Of a DNA stretch of 64,000 bases, positions 8,392 through 16,672 are shown one piece after another. The notes beneath the pieces are model-generated. The model was not told the DNA's origin. It made no database searches and saw only the letters and a program-made list of their open reading frames with translations. The first letter of the stretch is position 1. Every line of letters starts with the position of its first letter. The position numbers and the translations under genes were made by a program. The DNA comes from Neobacillus driksii (lineage in GTDB: Bacteria > Bacillota > Bacilli > Bacillales > Cytobacillaceae), in contig NZ_JACCBX010000005.1 in the NCBI RefSeq assembly GCF_013409995.1, positions 1 through 64,000 of the forward strand, in the 5' to 3' direction.

Positions 8392-9855
8392 TTAAGAAAG
8401 TTCCCAAATAACCGTCTTCAGATTACTCATTGCTTCAATTAGCTGCTTTCCGCCAATACGTCCCTGACCACTTTTTGTTCCTGCACCACCACCGAAAGGT
8501 ATATGCAACTCCCAATAATTCGAGTGTTCATTAATATTTACAATGCCATGCTTTAAGTTTTCAATGAAAAAGAACGCATTTTTTGAACTCTCTGTAAATA
8601 CAGAAGCAAGTAGCCCGAAATTGCCTTGACGAGCGATTTCTATCGCCTCTTCCTTCGTTTTAAACGTAACAATAGGTGCAATTGGACCAAAGGTTTCTTC
8701 TAAATTCACTAGACTATCCTGTGAGCAATTCTTAAGAATTGTAGGTTCATAATAAAGATTGGTTGAGTATCCGGAGGCACGCTTTCCTCCATAAACAAGT
8801 TCTGCGCCCTTCGCAATCGCATCTTGGACATGTGCGTCCATCTTGGAAGCAATTCCTTCATTATGAAGAGGTCCCATGGTGGTTTCTGCTAGAAGCGGGT
8901 CGCCTAACTTAATTTCTGCCTGTACCTTTGCCAATAATTTTTCAACGAATTCATCCTGCAGGCTTTCATGGATGAGAATTCGTTCAGTGGAAGAACATGT
9001 TTGGCCTGCATTGACAAAGCAGCCATAAAAGATTGATTCCGCAGCCTTAGCTACATCTGCATCTTCAAGTACAATAGTTGGTCCATTTCCACCAAGCTCC
9101 ATCACTTGATGTTTTCCTGCACCACGACGCGAGATGATGTTACCAGTAGGTGTACTGCCCGTGAAACCGATCCCATTTATATCCGGATGTCCTACTAATT
9201 CATCACCAATCACTTCACCCTTGCCTGTGACAACATTTAATACTCCATCAGGAATTCCAGCACTTTGAATAACCTCTGCCAACTTAAGTCCCGTTAACGC
9301 AGTAGTTGGTGCCGGTACCCATACAATGGCATTTCCTGCTGCTATATTCGGCCCAATGTATTCAACAGGAATGTTCACTGGAAAGTTAAATGGTGTAATG
9401 ACAGCATAAATACCTTTCGGCTGATAGAAATTAAATGCCTTTTTGGTTTTACCTTCTACCGGGATGGTGGTTCCTTCTAAGTACTTAACCTGCTCAGCTG
9501 CATTACGGAAACCTTGTACCGCTGCACCCACTTCAAAAATGGCTTCACCGTAAAGTGGTTTCCCTTCTTCCAAGCTGCAAACTCTAGCAATCTCTTCTTT
9601 CCTCAGCTCAAGTGCATTAGCAATTTTATTTAACAATGCGGAGCGTTCAAATAAGGATAGAGCAGCTAATGCTGGTTGTCCTTGTTTTGCTGCGGCTACC
9701 GCTTTATGAATATCCTCTATCGTTCCCTCAGGCACTTTACCTACGACTTCACCAGTAGCTGGATTATAGGTTTCTAGATATTTCCCCTCTGTACTTTCTA
9801 CCCATTGCCCGCCAATTAACAATTTTGCTACTTCAGTATTTGTTTGGATTGCCAT
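8392..9855 (-). CDS. NAD(P)-dependent aldehyde dehydrogenase
   Basis: 487 residues, ALDH superfamily. Catalytic Cys287 in NAGQTCSS and general base Glu253 in MELGGNGP are present, as are the PFNFPVN oxyanion Asn (157) and the GSTPTG cofactor turn. The cofactor-ribose Lys usually found in the NAVVWKPAP strand is replaced by Val180 (NAIVWVPAP), which is unusual and may alter NAD/NADP choice. Second gene of the IclR-headed operon, 17 bp after iclR. It probably oxidises a sugar-derived aldehyde such as a glyceraldehyde, lactaldehyde or ketoglutarate semialdehyde; the pathway position cannot be fixed. GGAGGG precedes the ATG. Confidence 0.88.
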   Translation of the reverse strand: MAIQTNTEVAKLLIGGQWVESTEGKYLETYNPATGEVVGKVPEGTIEDIHKAVAAAKQGQPALAALSLFERSALLNKIANALELRKEEIARVCSLEEGKPLYGEAIFEVGAAVQGFRNAAEQVKYLEGTTIPVEGKTKKAFNFYQPKGIYAVITPFNFPVNIPVEYIGPNIAAGNAIVWVPAPTTALTGLKLAEVIQSAGIPDGVLNVVTGKGEVIGDELVGHPDINGIGFTGSTPTGNIISRRGAGKHQVMELGGNGPTIVLEDADVAKAAESIFYGCFVNAGQTCSSTERILIHESLQDEFVEKLLAKVQAEIKLGDPLLAETTMGPLHNEGIASKMDAHVQDAIAKGAELVYGGKRASGYSTNLYYEPTILKNCSQDSLVNLEETFGPIAPIVTFKTKEEAIEIARQGNFGLLASVFTESSKNAFFFIENLKHGIVNINEHSNYWELHIPFGGGAGTKSGQGRIGGKQLIEAMSNLKTVIWELS

Positions 9856-9872
9856 TTTGTACCCTCCTGCAA

Positions 9873-10637
9873 TTAATATTTATTAACCATCTCTGTTAGA
9901 GATGGAACAAAACCTAGTTCAGCTGAGATTGCTTTTGTCGTTTCAAGAAGAAGACTCCGGTATTGGAATAAATCCTCTAATGTGTTTCTCGTGGTTGTAT
10001 AAGAAATACTAATTGCTGCCACTGGCTTTCTTTCGAAATTGAATATTGGCGCAGCAATACATCGCACGCTTTCTTCATGCTCTCCATTGTCAATTGAAAT
10101 ACTGCTCTCTTTTATAGAGGCTAATTCTTTTAGTAAATCCTCACGATTATCGATTGTTGTTTTTGTGAATGAATTAAAGGTAATACTATTCATTAACTTC
10201 TCTACTTCATTTTCTGGTAAGTAAGCAAGTATGGCTTTCCCAACACCTGTACAATAAACAGGACCCCGATTACCAATTCGACTATGCATTCGGACAGGGT
10301 AAGGACTGTCTTTTTTGTCTATGTAAACGACTTCATTTCCATCCAGTATACATAGATGAATCGTCCCTCTTGTTACCTCCCCTAAGTGTTCAATATGATT
10401 ACGAGCAATATTCCTAATGTCTAACTTTTCATTAATGAGGTATGCAAGCTGGAGAATGCCATACCCTGGATAAATCACCCCATTCTCTGTTTTTAAGAAC
10501 TTGTGTTTTTCAAGGACCTTTACGATCCGTGAGGCACTGCTTTTATGAACATCAAGTTCTTTTGCGATTTCTTGTAGTTTCATAGGTCTTTCGACAATTT
10601 GCTCTACTAATGTTAAAGCTCTGTCAATCGTACTCAC
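9873..10637 (-). CDS. IclR-family transcriptional regulator
   Basis: IclR family: N-terminal winged helix (about 1-65, KLQEIAKELDVHKSSASRIV) and C-terminal ligand-binding domain (GTIHLCILDGNEVVYIDKKDSP, then GAPIFNF-type region near the end). The open frame extends to 10676, but the first ATGs there lack a ribosome binding site. AAGGGTG lies 10 nt before a GTG at 10637 giving a protein starting VSTIDRALTL, the usual IclR N-terminus (254 residues). First gene of the ABC/ALDH/kinase operon, so probably its autoregulated, sugar-acid-responsive repressor. TTGCAA-containing inverted repeats lie just upstream. Confidence 0.9.
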   Translation of the reverse strand: MSTIDRALTLVEQIVERPMKLQEIAKELDVHKSSASRIVKVLEKHKFLKTENGVIYPGYGILQLAYLINEKLDIRNIARNHIEHLGEVTRGTIHLCILDGNEVVYIDKKDSPYPVRMHSRIGNRGPVYCTGVGKAILAYLPENEVEKLMNSITFNSFTKTTIDNREDLLKELASIKESSISIDNGEHEESVRCIAAPIFNFERKPVAAISISYTTTRNTLEDLFQYRSLLLETTKAISAELGFVPSLTEMVNKY

Positions 10638-10657
10638 TTGTACCACACCCTTATTCC

Positions 10658-10694
10658 GTTGCATCATTTGCAACACGATTCTAAATATTGCAAC
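10658..10694. promoter_or_regulatory. candidate IclR operator
   Basis: GTTGCA-N5-TGCAAC, a perfect 6+6 inverted repeat at 10658-10674, followed by another TTGCAAC at 10688-10694. They lie immediately before the chosen iclR start, where autoregulation would be expected. No binding data; inference from position and symmetry. Confidence 0.45.
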
Positions 10695-10828
10695 AATTTT
10701 GATATTATAGTAACTTGTTCCTTTTTACCTGTCAACCAAGAATTTAAATTATTTTTACAAAACGTTGTCAGACTTTCTATCAATAATTAAGTAATTATGA
10801 TTTTGATAGATTACGATCGATATATTCA

Positions 10829-10846
10829 AATACATCATGATGTATT
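10829..10846. promoter_or_regulatory. 18-bp perfect palindrome, candidate GntR operator
   Basis: AATACATCATGATGTATT is perfectly self-complementary and lies about 95 bp upstream of the gntR gene and just upstream of its candidate promoter. HutC-type GntR regulators bind such short palindromes. It sits midway between the divergent operons, so it could affect both. Confidence 0.5.
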
Positions 10847-10863
10847 CAATTATAAATAATCAT

Positions 10864-10892
10864 TTGACAAAATTCATTATAATGTTATTATT
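10864..10892 (+). promoter_or_regulatory. candidate sigma-A promoter of the gntR-PTS operon
   Basis: TTGACA at 10864-10869 with a 17-bp spacer to ATTATT at 10887-10892. The -35 is perfect and the -10 is poor (a TATAAT nearby has wrong spacing). The position about 45 bp before the coding region is reasonable. Confidence 0.4.
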
Positions 10893-10939
10893 TAAACATA
10901 AATAAATAAAGCGCATTCATTATAATCTTTTAGGATGAG

Positions 10940-11713
10940 GTGATATCCATTTTATCATTAGATAAAAACTCAAAAGAGCCACTCTATCAACAATTAAAAG
11001 CAGCACTCCTCGATTACATCGACGAGAATCTAAAGGAGGGCGATGCTCTTCCAATAGAGGCAGAAATAGAAAAGAGATTCGGAGTCAGTCGAATTACCGT
11101 TAGAAAGACGATCGAAGAACTTGTCAAAGAGGGAGTCGTTACAAAGACTCAAGGTCGAGGAACTTTCGTTCAATCTAGGAAAATTGTCCAAAAGGCAGGT
11201 TCGATTACAAGCTGGACCGAAGAAATGAGGGCTAAAGGGAAGCAAACTGAAACAAAAAATCTCATTATGAATGAAATTGAACCTTCGAGGAAGATCGTAG
11301 AGGAATTAAAGCTATCAAAGGGCGAAAAGGTCATTTGTTTAAAGAGGCTGCGATGTGCGGACGGTGAACCAATATCCATCATTATTAACTACTTCCGCTC
11401 CAAATTTGTACCTGATTTTATAAAAAAAGGATTGCGAAAAGAATCACTATACGAAGTGCTGGAGGAGGATTACGGAATCCAGCTTGAAAGGGCACACGAA
11501 AGAATCAAAGCAAGAATTGCTAATGACCTTGAAGCTCTAGAATTAGGAGTTTCACCTGATTCAGCGATTCTTCATATTACTCGGGTATCCTACCTGCCTG
11601 ACGGAACCCCTTTCGAATTGGTCGAAATGGCAAACCGCTCTGACCGCTATCAATACGATATTGACCTTTTTGGAAGAAATAAAATGAAATCTTTTAACAC
11701 GGAAGGTGAGTGA
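10940..11713 (+). CDS. GntR-family regulator, HutC/UTRA subfamily
   Basis: 257 residues. Winged helix at about 15-80 (EAEIEKRFGVSRITVRKTIEELVKEG in outline) and a UTRA ligand-binding domain from about 95. The start is uncertain: GTG at 10940 is the only ordinary start codon in frame before the conserved region, but the good AGGATGAGGTGAT Shine-Dalgarno overlaps it and points to an ATT codon at 10949. Overlaps the PTS IIA frame at its 3' end. First gene of the divergent PTS operon, so probably the phosphosugar-responsive repressor; the palindrome at 10829 is a candidate site. Confidence 0.88.
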   Translation: MISILSLDKNSKEPLYQQLKAALLDYIDENLKEGDALPIEAEIEKRFGVSRITVRKTIEELVKEGVVTKTQGRGTFVQSRKIVQKAGSITSWTEEMRAKGKQTETKNLIMNEIEPSRKIVEELKLSKGEKVICLKRLRCADGEPISIIINYFRSKFVPDFIKKGLRKESLYEVLEEDYGIQLERAHERIKARIANDLEALELGVSPDSAILHITRVSYLPDGTPFELVEMANRSDRYQYDIDLFGRNKMKSFNTEGE

Positions 11714-11717
11714 TGGA

Positions 11718-12149
11718 ATGTTAGCACTAACAGAAAAGGTAATTAGTTTAGATGTGGAAGCCACTACTCCTGAAGAAGCAATTAGAATAGCGGGTGCTTT
11801 ACTGGTCGCAGATAACAAAGTGGAAGAACGCTATGTTGAAGCAATGGTGAAAGGGCTAAAAGATGTTGGCCCCTATATTGTCATTGCCCCCTTAATTGCA
11901 GTACCACACGCAAGACCTGAGCAAGGGGTAATTCAACAAGGCGTTTCCATTGTCCGTCTTAAAAACCCTGTGGTCTTTGGCCACCCAACCAATGACCCCG
12001 TTCAGATTGTCTGTGCTCTCTGCGGAACTGATAGTACGACTCATATTGGAATGCTGCAATCCTTAGCCGCTATCTTAGGAAATAAAGAAAAGCTTAAAAC
12101 AATTTTAACTACAGATAGTAAAGAAGAAATTATTTCAATTACAAAATAA
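11718..12149 (+). CDS. PTS EIIA subunit, ascorbate/mannitol-fructose class
   Basis: 143 residues from the ATG at 11718, which has AAGGTGAG upstream; an in-frame GTG at 11706 is less well placed. The phosphoryl-accepting His64 is in IAVPHARPE, the signature of class 2 EIIA domains. It takes phosphate from HPr and passes it to the IIB Cys. Directly followed by separate IIB (12163) and UlaA-like IIC (12451) genes, the arrangement of ascorbate-type systems. Cytoplasmic. The transported sugar is not ascorbate by necessity; related systems import other sugar acids or lactones. Confidence 0.9.
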   Translation: MLALTEKVISLDVEATTPEEAIRIAGALLVADNKVEERYVEAMVKGLKDVGPYIVIAPLIAVPHARPEQGVIQQGVSIVRLKNPVVFGHPTNDPVQIVCALCGTDSTTHIGMLQSLAAILGNKEKLKTILTTDSKEEIISITK

Positions 12150-12162
12150 GGAGTGGGGAAAA

Positions 12163-12450
12163 ATGAATATTGTTGCAGTTTGTGGAATGGGATTTGGAAC
12201 ATCATTAATGCTATTAATGGAAGTACAAGCGATTGGAAAAAAACACGGGTTTACGATTAATGGAGAAGCTGTTGATTTAGGTTCTGCAAAAGGAAAAACC
12301 TGTGACTTCATGGTTGCTTCAAGTGAAATTGCAGCTGAATTAAGTGATGAAGCTGTCGAAGTAGTAGCTATCAATAATCTATTAGATAAGGATGAAATCG
12401 AACGAAAAGTAATGCCTGTTATCGAAAAGCTCGCTAAAGGAGTGAAATAG
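12163..12450 (+). CDS. PTS EIIB subunit, ascorbate/galactitol class
   Basis: 95 residues, normal for a free-standing SgaB/UlaB-type EIIB. The phosphocysteine loop AVCGMGFGTSL places the active Cys at residue 7. Strong AAGGAG ribosome binding site. Its stop codon directly abuts the ATG of the IIC gene, indicating tight co-translation. It transfers phosphate from EIIA His64 to the incoming sugar bound by the IIC membrane subunit. Confidence 0.9.
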   Translation: MNIVAVCGMGFGTSLMLLMEVQAIGKKHGFTINGEAVDLGSAKGKTCDFMVASSEIAAELSDEAVEVVAINNLLDKDEIERKVMPVIEKLAKGVK

Positions 12451-13719
12451 ATGCTAGATTTTATCGTATCTATACTGAGTAATCCTGCCATCATTTTAGC
12501 GATCATTGCAGCAGTCGGCTTAATCGCCCTCAGAAAGTCAACATCAGATATTATTAAAGGGACTTTAAAAACGATATTTGGTTTCTTAATGCTTCAACAA
12601 GGTTCTAACATTATTGTTACAGCCTTAATACCTTTTAGTACAATGTTCAACGAAGCATTCGGATTAACAGGAGTTGTTGCTGAGGATAATGCTCTCGTTG
12701 CAGGGGTCCAAACAGTTTTAGGTACAGAGACTGCACTAATTCTAGTATTCTCTTTCTTAATCAATCTCATTATTGCTAGATTTACAAAATGGAAATATAT
12801 CTTTTTAACAGGTCATATGATGTTCTCATTTGCAGGAACAATGGCGATTGTTTTCGACCAAATGGGTCTTTCATCTATTACAACAATCGTGTTAGGTTCA
12901 ATTATTCAGGGTATTTCTATGGTCTTATTCCCTGCTATTTCTCAGCCTTTTGTCCGTAAGGTAACCGGCAATGATCATGTTGCTTTCGGTTTCTGGGGAA
13001 GCTCTTGGATTAGCTTATCGGGTTGGATTGGCGGAAAATTAGGAAATAAAGAGCAATCTTCAGAGGATGTTAAAGTTCCAAAGTCGATAGATTTCCTAAA
13101 AGATATGAGTGTGTTAATGGGAATTGTTATGGTAATTATTTATGTCATCACCTCCTTCTTTGTTGATTCAGCTAAAATGGCTGAAATTGCCGGCGGTCAA
13201 AATTCCATCCAATTCGCAATCATGTCTGCACTAACATTCGTTGTCGGTATTCTAGTATTACTTGCAGGTGTCCGGATGTTCTTAGGTGAACTTGTCCCTG
13301 CTTTTAAAGGGGTTGGAGAGAAAATCGTTCCCGGAGCTAAACCAGCTTTGGACGTTCCAATTTTCTACTCATTTGCGCCAATTGCAGTAACCATCGGATT
13401 TTTAGCTGCATTAGTTGGTGGATTATTAGTAACAGCCATCTCTAGCATTTTACCAGTTGTCGTACTCCCATCCGTTATCGGTCTGTTTTTCATGGGAGGC
13501 GCTGCAGGGGTATTTGGAAACGCAACCGGCGGGAGACGTGGAGCAATTATCTCAGGCTTCTTCCTAGGTTTTTCCTGGACATTACTTGTAGCATTAGCGT
13601 ATCCACTTGTGGATGTAACCAAATATGGCGTTGAAGGATTATGGTTTGCTTCTCCAGATGCAATCATCGTCGTGATTCTTATTCGTCTAGTTGGCATGTT
13701 GTTTGGAATCGGAATTTAA
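12451..13719 (+). CDS. PTS EIIC subunit, ascorbate (UlaA/SgaT) type
   Basis: 422 residues, strongly hydrophobic with about 11 membrane segments, matching the UlaA-type EIIC of the ascorbate-galactitol superfamily. Recognisable elements are the LMLQQGSNIIVTAL-like early segment, the conserved LTGHMMFSFAGTMA region and GNATGGRRGAIISGFFLG near the C-terminus. It carries the substrate across the membrane and presents it to IIB for phosphorylation. Because the downstream enzymes include a PTE-family hydrolase, I infer that the product is a phosphorylated sugar lactone or cyclic derivative. Confidence 0.9.
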   Translation: MLDFIVSILSNPAIILAIIAAVGLIALRKSTSDIIKGTLKTIFGFLMLQQGSNIIVTALIPFSTMFNEAFGLTGVVAEDNALVAGVQTVLGTETALILVFSFLINLIIARFTKWKYIFLTGHMMFSFAGTMAIVFDQMGLSSITTIVLGSIIQGISMVLFPAISQPFVRKVTGNDHVAFGFWGSSWISLSGWIGGKLGNKEQSSEDVKVPKSIDFLKDMSVLMGIVMVIIYVITSFFVDSAKMAEIAGGQNSIQFAIMSALTFVVGILVLLAGVRMFLGELVPAFKGVGEKIVPGAKPALDVPIFYSFAPIAVTIGFLAALVGGLLVTAISSILPVVVLPSVIGLFFMGGAAGVFGNATGGRRGAIISGFFLGFSWTLLVALAYPLVDVTKYGVEGLWFASPDAIIVVILIRLVGMLFGIGI

Positions 13720-13789
13720 ATGATGTTGTCAGAGGGAAGAGCTAAAATTCTTTCCTCTCACTATTTAAATATTAATAGGAGTGAGCATA

Positions 13790-14704
13790 ATGGGAAAAGT
13801 TCGTACAGTCTTAGGAGATATCGAGGCAAGTGATTTAGGGTTCACATATAGCCATGAACATTTATGGGCAAATCCACCAGCAAGTCAAAAGGATCGAGAT
13901 TTGGAGTTAACCGACTACGAAGCGAGTGTTAGTGAATTGTGGAGATTTAAACGTGCTGGGGGTAATGCATTAGTAGACGCTACAACACTTGACTATGGGC
14001 GTGATGCCAAATGGCTGGTCCGCATGGCTGAGGAAACCGGTGTTAATCTTGTCATGACAACGGGGTTCAACAAACATATCTACTTCCCACGTTGGGTTCA
14101 AGCGTTAGAAATTGAAGAGATTACACAAAAGCTGGTCCGTGATATAACCATCGGAATGGACGGAACAAAAGCAAAGGCTGGATTTTTAAAGTCAGGTTCA
14201 TGGGACCAAATGATTCATCCTCTAGAAGAAAAAGTAACGCGAGCGATGTCTCGGGCACAATTAGAAACGGGTGCACCAGTGTGGCTTCATACCGAAGCAG
14301 GTACAATGGGGCAAGAAATGCTAGACATCCTTGAAGATGAGGGAGTTGACCTAACAAAAGTAGCTGTTGGTCATAGTGACCGTAATGCTGATCCGTATTA
14401 CCACCTAGAGCTTGCTAAAAGAGGTGCTTATGTTCAGTTTGATGGCGCTAGTAAGATCAAGTACTACCCTGACAGTGTAAGAATTGAATTAATTAAAAAT
14501 ATGATTGAACACGGATTTGTTGAACAATTACTGGTTTCTGCAGATATGGGAAGAAAGGCTTACCTTCATGCCTATGGCGGCGGTCCTGGTTTTGAATATA
14601 TTCTCAAAAAATTCATCCCACGCTTATTAGATGAAGGTGTTAGCCAGAAAGATATCGATACCATTTTCATTAAAAACCCTGCCCGCTGGCTCGGCCAGTT
14701 TTAA
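13790..14704 (+). CDS. phosphotriesterase-family metal hydrolase, probable phospho-sugar lactonase
   Basis: Amidohydrolase-superfamily protein of the PTE (COG1735) family, 304 residues from the ATG at 13790 (AGGAG 8 nt upstream; a GTG at 13781 lies within that signal). Metal ligands are visible: HEH near residues 22-24, the bridging Lys of KAGFLKSG, His of WLHTEAG, His of VGHSDRN, and the catalytic Asp of VSADMG. Some PTE-family proteins encoded with ascorbate-type PTS genes are phospho-furanose lactonases, which is the role I infer: opening a phosphorylated sugar lactone made by the PTS. Followed by an aldolase 12 bp later. Confidence 0.85.
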   Translation: MGKVRTVLGDIEASDLGFTYSHEHLWANPPASQKDRDLELTDYEASVSELWRFKRAGGNALVDATTLDYGRDAKWLVRMAEETGVNLVMTTGFNKHIYFPRWVQALEIEEITQKLVRDITIGMDGTKAKAGFLKSGSWDQMIHPLEEKVTRAMSRAQLETGAPVWLHTEAGTMGQEMLDILEDEGVDLTKVAVGHSDRNADPYYHLELAKRGAYVQFDGASKIKYYPDSVRIELIKNMIEHGFVEQLLVSADMGRKAYLHAYGGGPGFEYILKKFIPRLLDEGVSQKDIDTIFIKNPARWLGQF

Positions 14705-14716
14705 GTGGGTGAAACA

Positions 14717-15328
14717 ATGAATATCAAAAAAGGTACGATTGTAGCCATTATCCGTGGAGTTGATCCATCTGAAGTCATCGATATCCAAGAAGCCTTAATT
14801 GAAGGTGGAGTTGACTGGGTTGAAGTTTCTTTAAGCGAGGAAGAAAAAGGTCTAGAATGTATTAAATTGCTGAATAATCGATTTGGCAATGAGATTCATT
14901 TAGGTGTCGGTACCGTAACAACCACCGAGCAGGCAAAAAAGGCCATCGCCGCGGGAGCTAAGTATATTATTACTCCAGGATGGGATAAAGAATTAATGAC
15001 TGAAATACTGGACTTAAACGTGGAAGTCTTCCCTGGTGTTTTTACACCTGGAGAAATCATGCAGGCATTAAATCTAGGAATTAAAGTAGTTAAACTATTC
15101 CCTGCAAATAATCTCGGTCCAAATTATATCAAAAACTTAAAAGGGCCTTTCCCGAATATCAATCTTATGGGCGTAGGCGGAATCTCACTAGAAAATATTC
15201 AGGAATACTACCTTGCTGGCTGCACTTCTTTTGGAATTGGCAGCGACCTTGTACCTCGTGGAGCAACCAAAGCAGATAAGGATAAAATTAAAAACACAGC
15301 AATGAAATACGTCTCGATATTACAGTAA
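14717..15328 (+). CDS. KDPG/KHG-type aldolase (second of two)
   Basis: 203 residues from the ATG at 14717; a GTG at 14705 is the alternative start. Class I aldolase family: Glu of VEVSLSEEE, the GVGTVTT loop, FPGVFTPGE and Schiff-base Lys in VKLFPANNLGP, then GVGGISLEN and GIGSDLV phosphate loops. Only distantly similar to the paralogue at 1203, so not a recent duplicate. Its substrate should be a phosphorylated 2-keto-3-deoxy acid formed after PTS uptake and lactone opening; a dedicated dehydratase is not seen in this operon, unless the creatininase homologue or an unlinked enzyme provides that step. Confidence 0.87.
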   Translation: MNIKKGTIVAIIRGVDPSEVIDIQEALIEGGVDWVEVSLSEEEKGLECIKLLNNRFGNEIHLGVGTVTTTEQAKKAIAAGAKYIITPGWDKELMTEILDLNVEVFPGVFTPGEIMQALNLGIKVVKLFPANNLGPNYIKNLKGPFPNINLMGVGGISLENIQEYYLAGCTSFGIGSDLVPRGATKADKDKIKNTAMKYVSILQ

Positions 15329-15343
15329 TGAGAGGTGATGAAC

Positions 15344-16084
15344 ATGCAAAAAGCCAAAGAAATAATCAACATGACCAGAGACGAAGTGAAGGCAGCAATT
15401 GAGGAATTCCCAGTTGCCATTCTGCCAATGGGTGCAACGGAACAGCATGGTCACCATTTACCTCTAGGGGTAGATATTTTCTTGGCAGAAGGAATTTCAA
15501 GAAAACTATCTGAGCAAACAGGTGCGTTACTGCTCCCTTCTCTTCCATTTGGTTATTCATGGGTTTGGAGGGATATTCCAGGGACCGTCTCCCTTCAACA
15601 GCACCATGTTGAGGCAGTGATAAAAGATGTAGCACATAGTGTACAAAGATACGGCATCAAAATGTTAGTCCTTGTGAATGGTCATGACGCCAATAATGCC
15701 AGCATGAAATACGCAACCAGAGAGCTTGCGGATGAGTTAGACATTCCTGTGATTTATCTCTTCTATCCAAACTTGAACAAAATCATGGAAGAGCATTGTA
15801 AATCACCAACCTGGCACGGAATGATTCATGCCTGTGAATTTGAAACTTCTTTAATGCTAGCTCTTAAGCCGGAACTCGTTGACATGAACAAGGCAGTTAG
15901 TGAATATCCTGAAAAGCCAAGATTGTATGGAAAATCCTCCATCTCACTTGGTAATCTAAGTAAAAGCGGCGTCTATGGGGATGCCACATTGGCCACAAAA
16001 GAAAAGGGAGAAACCATGTTAAAACTTTTCCTACCAGAAATGGAACAAATCATCTTAGAAGCTTACGAAGAAACCAAAAAGTAA
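15344..16084 (+). CDS. creatininase-family hydrolase (second of two)
   Basis: 246 residues from the ATG at 15344, which has AGAGGTGAT 5 nt upstream. Creatinine amidohydrolase fold with Glu33 and His35 in GATEQHGHHLPLGVD, Asp44, and Glu in HACEFET. The usual NGHGGN metal motif reads NGHDANN, a clear deviation beside the conserved His. Last gene of the PTS operon, 15 bp after the aldolase. Recurrence of aldolase plus creatininase in both divergent operons suggests that this pair acts on related sugar-acid intermediates. Confidence 0.82.
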   Translation: MQKAKEIINMTRDEVKAAIEEFPVAILPMGATEQHGHHLPLGVDIFLAEGISRKLSEQTGALLLPSLPFGYSWVWRDIPGTVSLQQHHVEAVIKDVAHSVQRYGIKMLVLVNGHDANNASMKYATRELADELDIPVIYLFYPNLNKIMEEHCKSPTWHGMIHACEFETSLMLALKPELVDMNKAVSEYPEKPRLYGKSSISLGNLSKSGVYGDATLATKEKGETMLKLFLPEMEQIILEAYEETKK

Positions 16085-16092
16085 AAGATTAT

Positions 16093-16124
16093 GGTGTCCA
16101 GTTTAGAGGCTGAACACCTTTTTT
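16093..16124 (+). terminator. terminator of the PTS operon
   Basis: Stem GGTGTCCAG / CTGAACACC (one mismatch) followed by a run of T residues, 9 bp after the creatininase stop codon. Confidence 0.8.
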
Positions 16125-16208
16125 CTAGATTTCGCCCCCTTCATTATCGAAGGGTAAGATAAAAATAATCGAAATTTCTATTCATACCCCTTTTTATATC
16201 TTTCTTTT

Positions 16209-16235
16209 GATTCAGCAAATTGCTGAATCTTTTTT
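16209..16235 (+). terminator. second intrinsic terminator
   Basis: GATTCAGCA, 3-nt loop, TGCTGAATC, then six T residues: a perfect stem. It backs up the terminator at 16093 or marks the edge of the following gene remnant. Confidence 0.75.
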
Positions 16236-16247
16236 CATTCTAAGAAG

Positions 16248-16415
16248 TACACAATTTTGTAGCAACTTTCTGTAAACCACCATGTCCCTATGCCCTCTAG
16301 ATTTCTAATAAAGGTAGAAAGGCTGGTTCGTTTTTCTGTAAAAGTGCCATGGGTTTCTAATGTAAAGATTGAACATTGCTAAAAGCGATGAAAACTACAA
16401 TCACCAGCTCTACAT
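16248..16415 (+). pseudogene. degraded copy of the replication-initiator-like gene at 61226
   Basis: The stretch about 16248-16330 matches the promoter and leader of the gene at 61226 (AACTTTCTGTAAAC, then a decayed TATATAAAGGGTAGAAAGGCTGG). At the GGCTGGT it jumps straight to sequence matching 61368-61430 (GGTTCGTTTTTCTGTAAAAG, then AATGTAAAGATTG). The intervening 150 or so bp containing the start codon are missing. GGCTGGT occurs at both places in the intact gene, so the deletion probably arose by short-homology recombination. Frameshifts follow. Non-functional remnant. Confidence 0.7.
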
Positions 16416-16672
16416 TTTAGCCTAGTAGGTAAACAAATTGACGCTAACGGACGGTCACGTACAATCCTAGATGCGACGGAGACCGGTGCACAGCTGATGA
16501 ATGAACAGCCTCCGCTAATGAAGAAGTAGTAAAAGCTGAGCTGGCTAAAATACGAAAACTTCTTGGCATTAGAGGGAGGATTAAAATGGAGAGTTATGGA
16601 GTTAACAGTCAAGCTGTGGAAGATACCCCCTTTGTAGAGACAATTTCCTCACCCTCTTTAATCCTGCAATAA
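16416..16672 (+). pseudogene. remnant of an unrecognised gene in two frames
   Basis: Frame one reads GKQIDANGRSRTILDATETG up to a stop at about 16527; a second frame then reads EEVVKAELAKIRKLLG and continues to 16672, including an ATG at 16586 with a GGGAGG ribosome binding site (28 codons). The protein-like composition on both sides of a frame change suggests one decayed gene of under 100 codons. I do not recognise the family. Confidence 0.4.
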
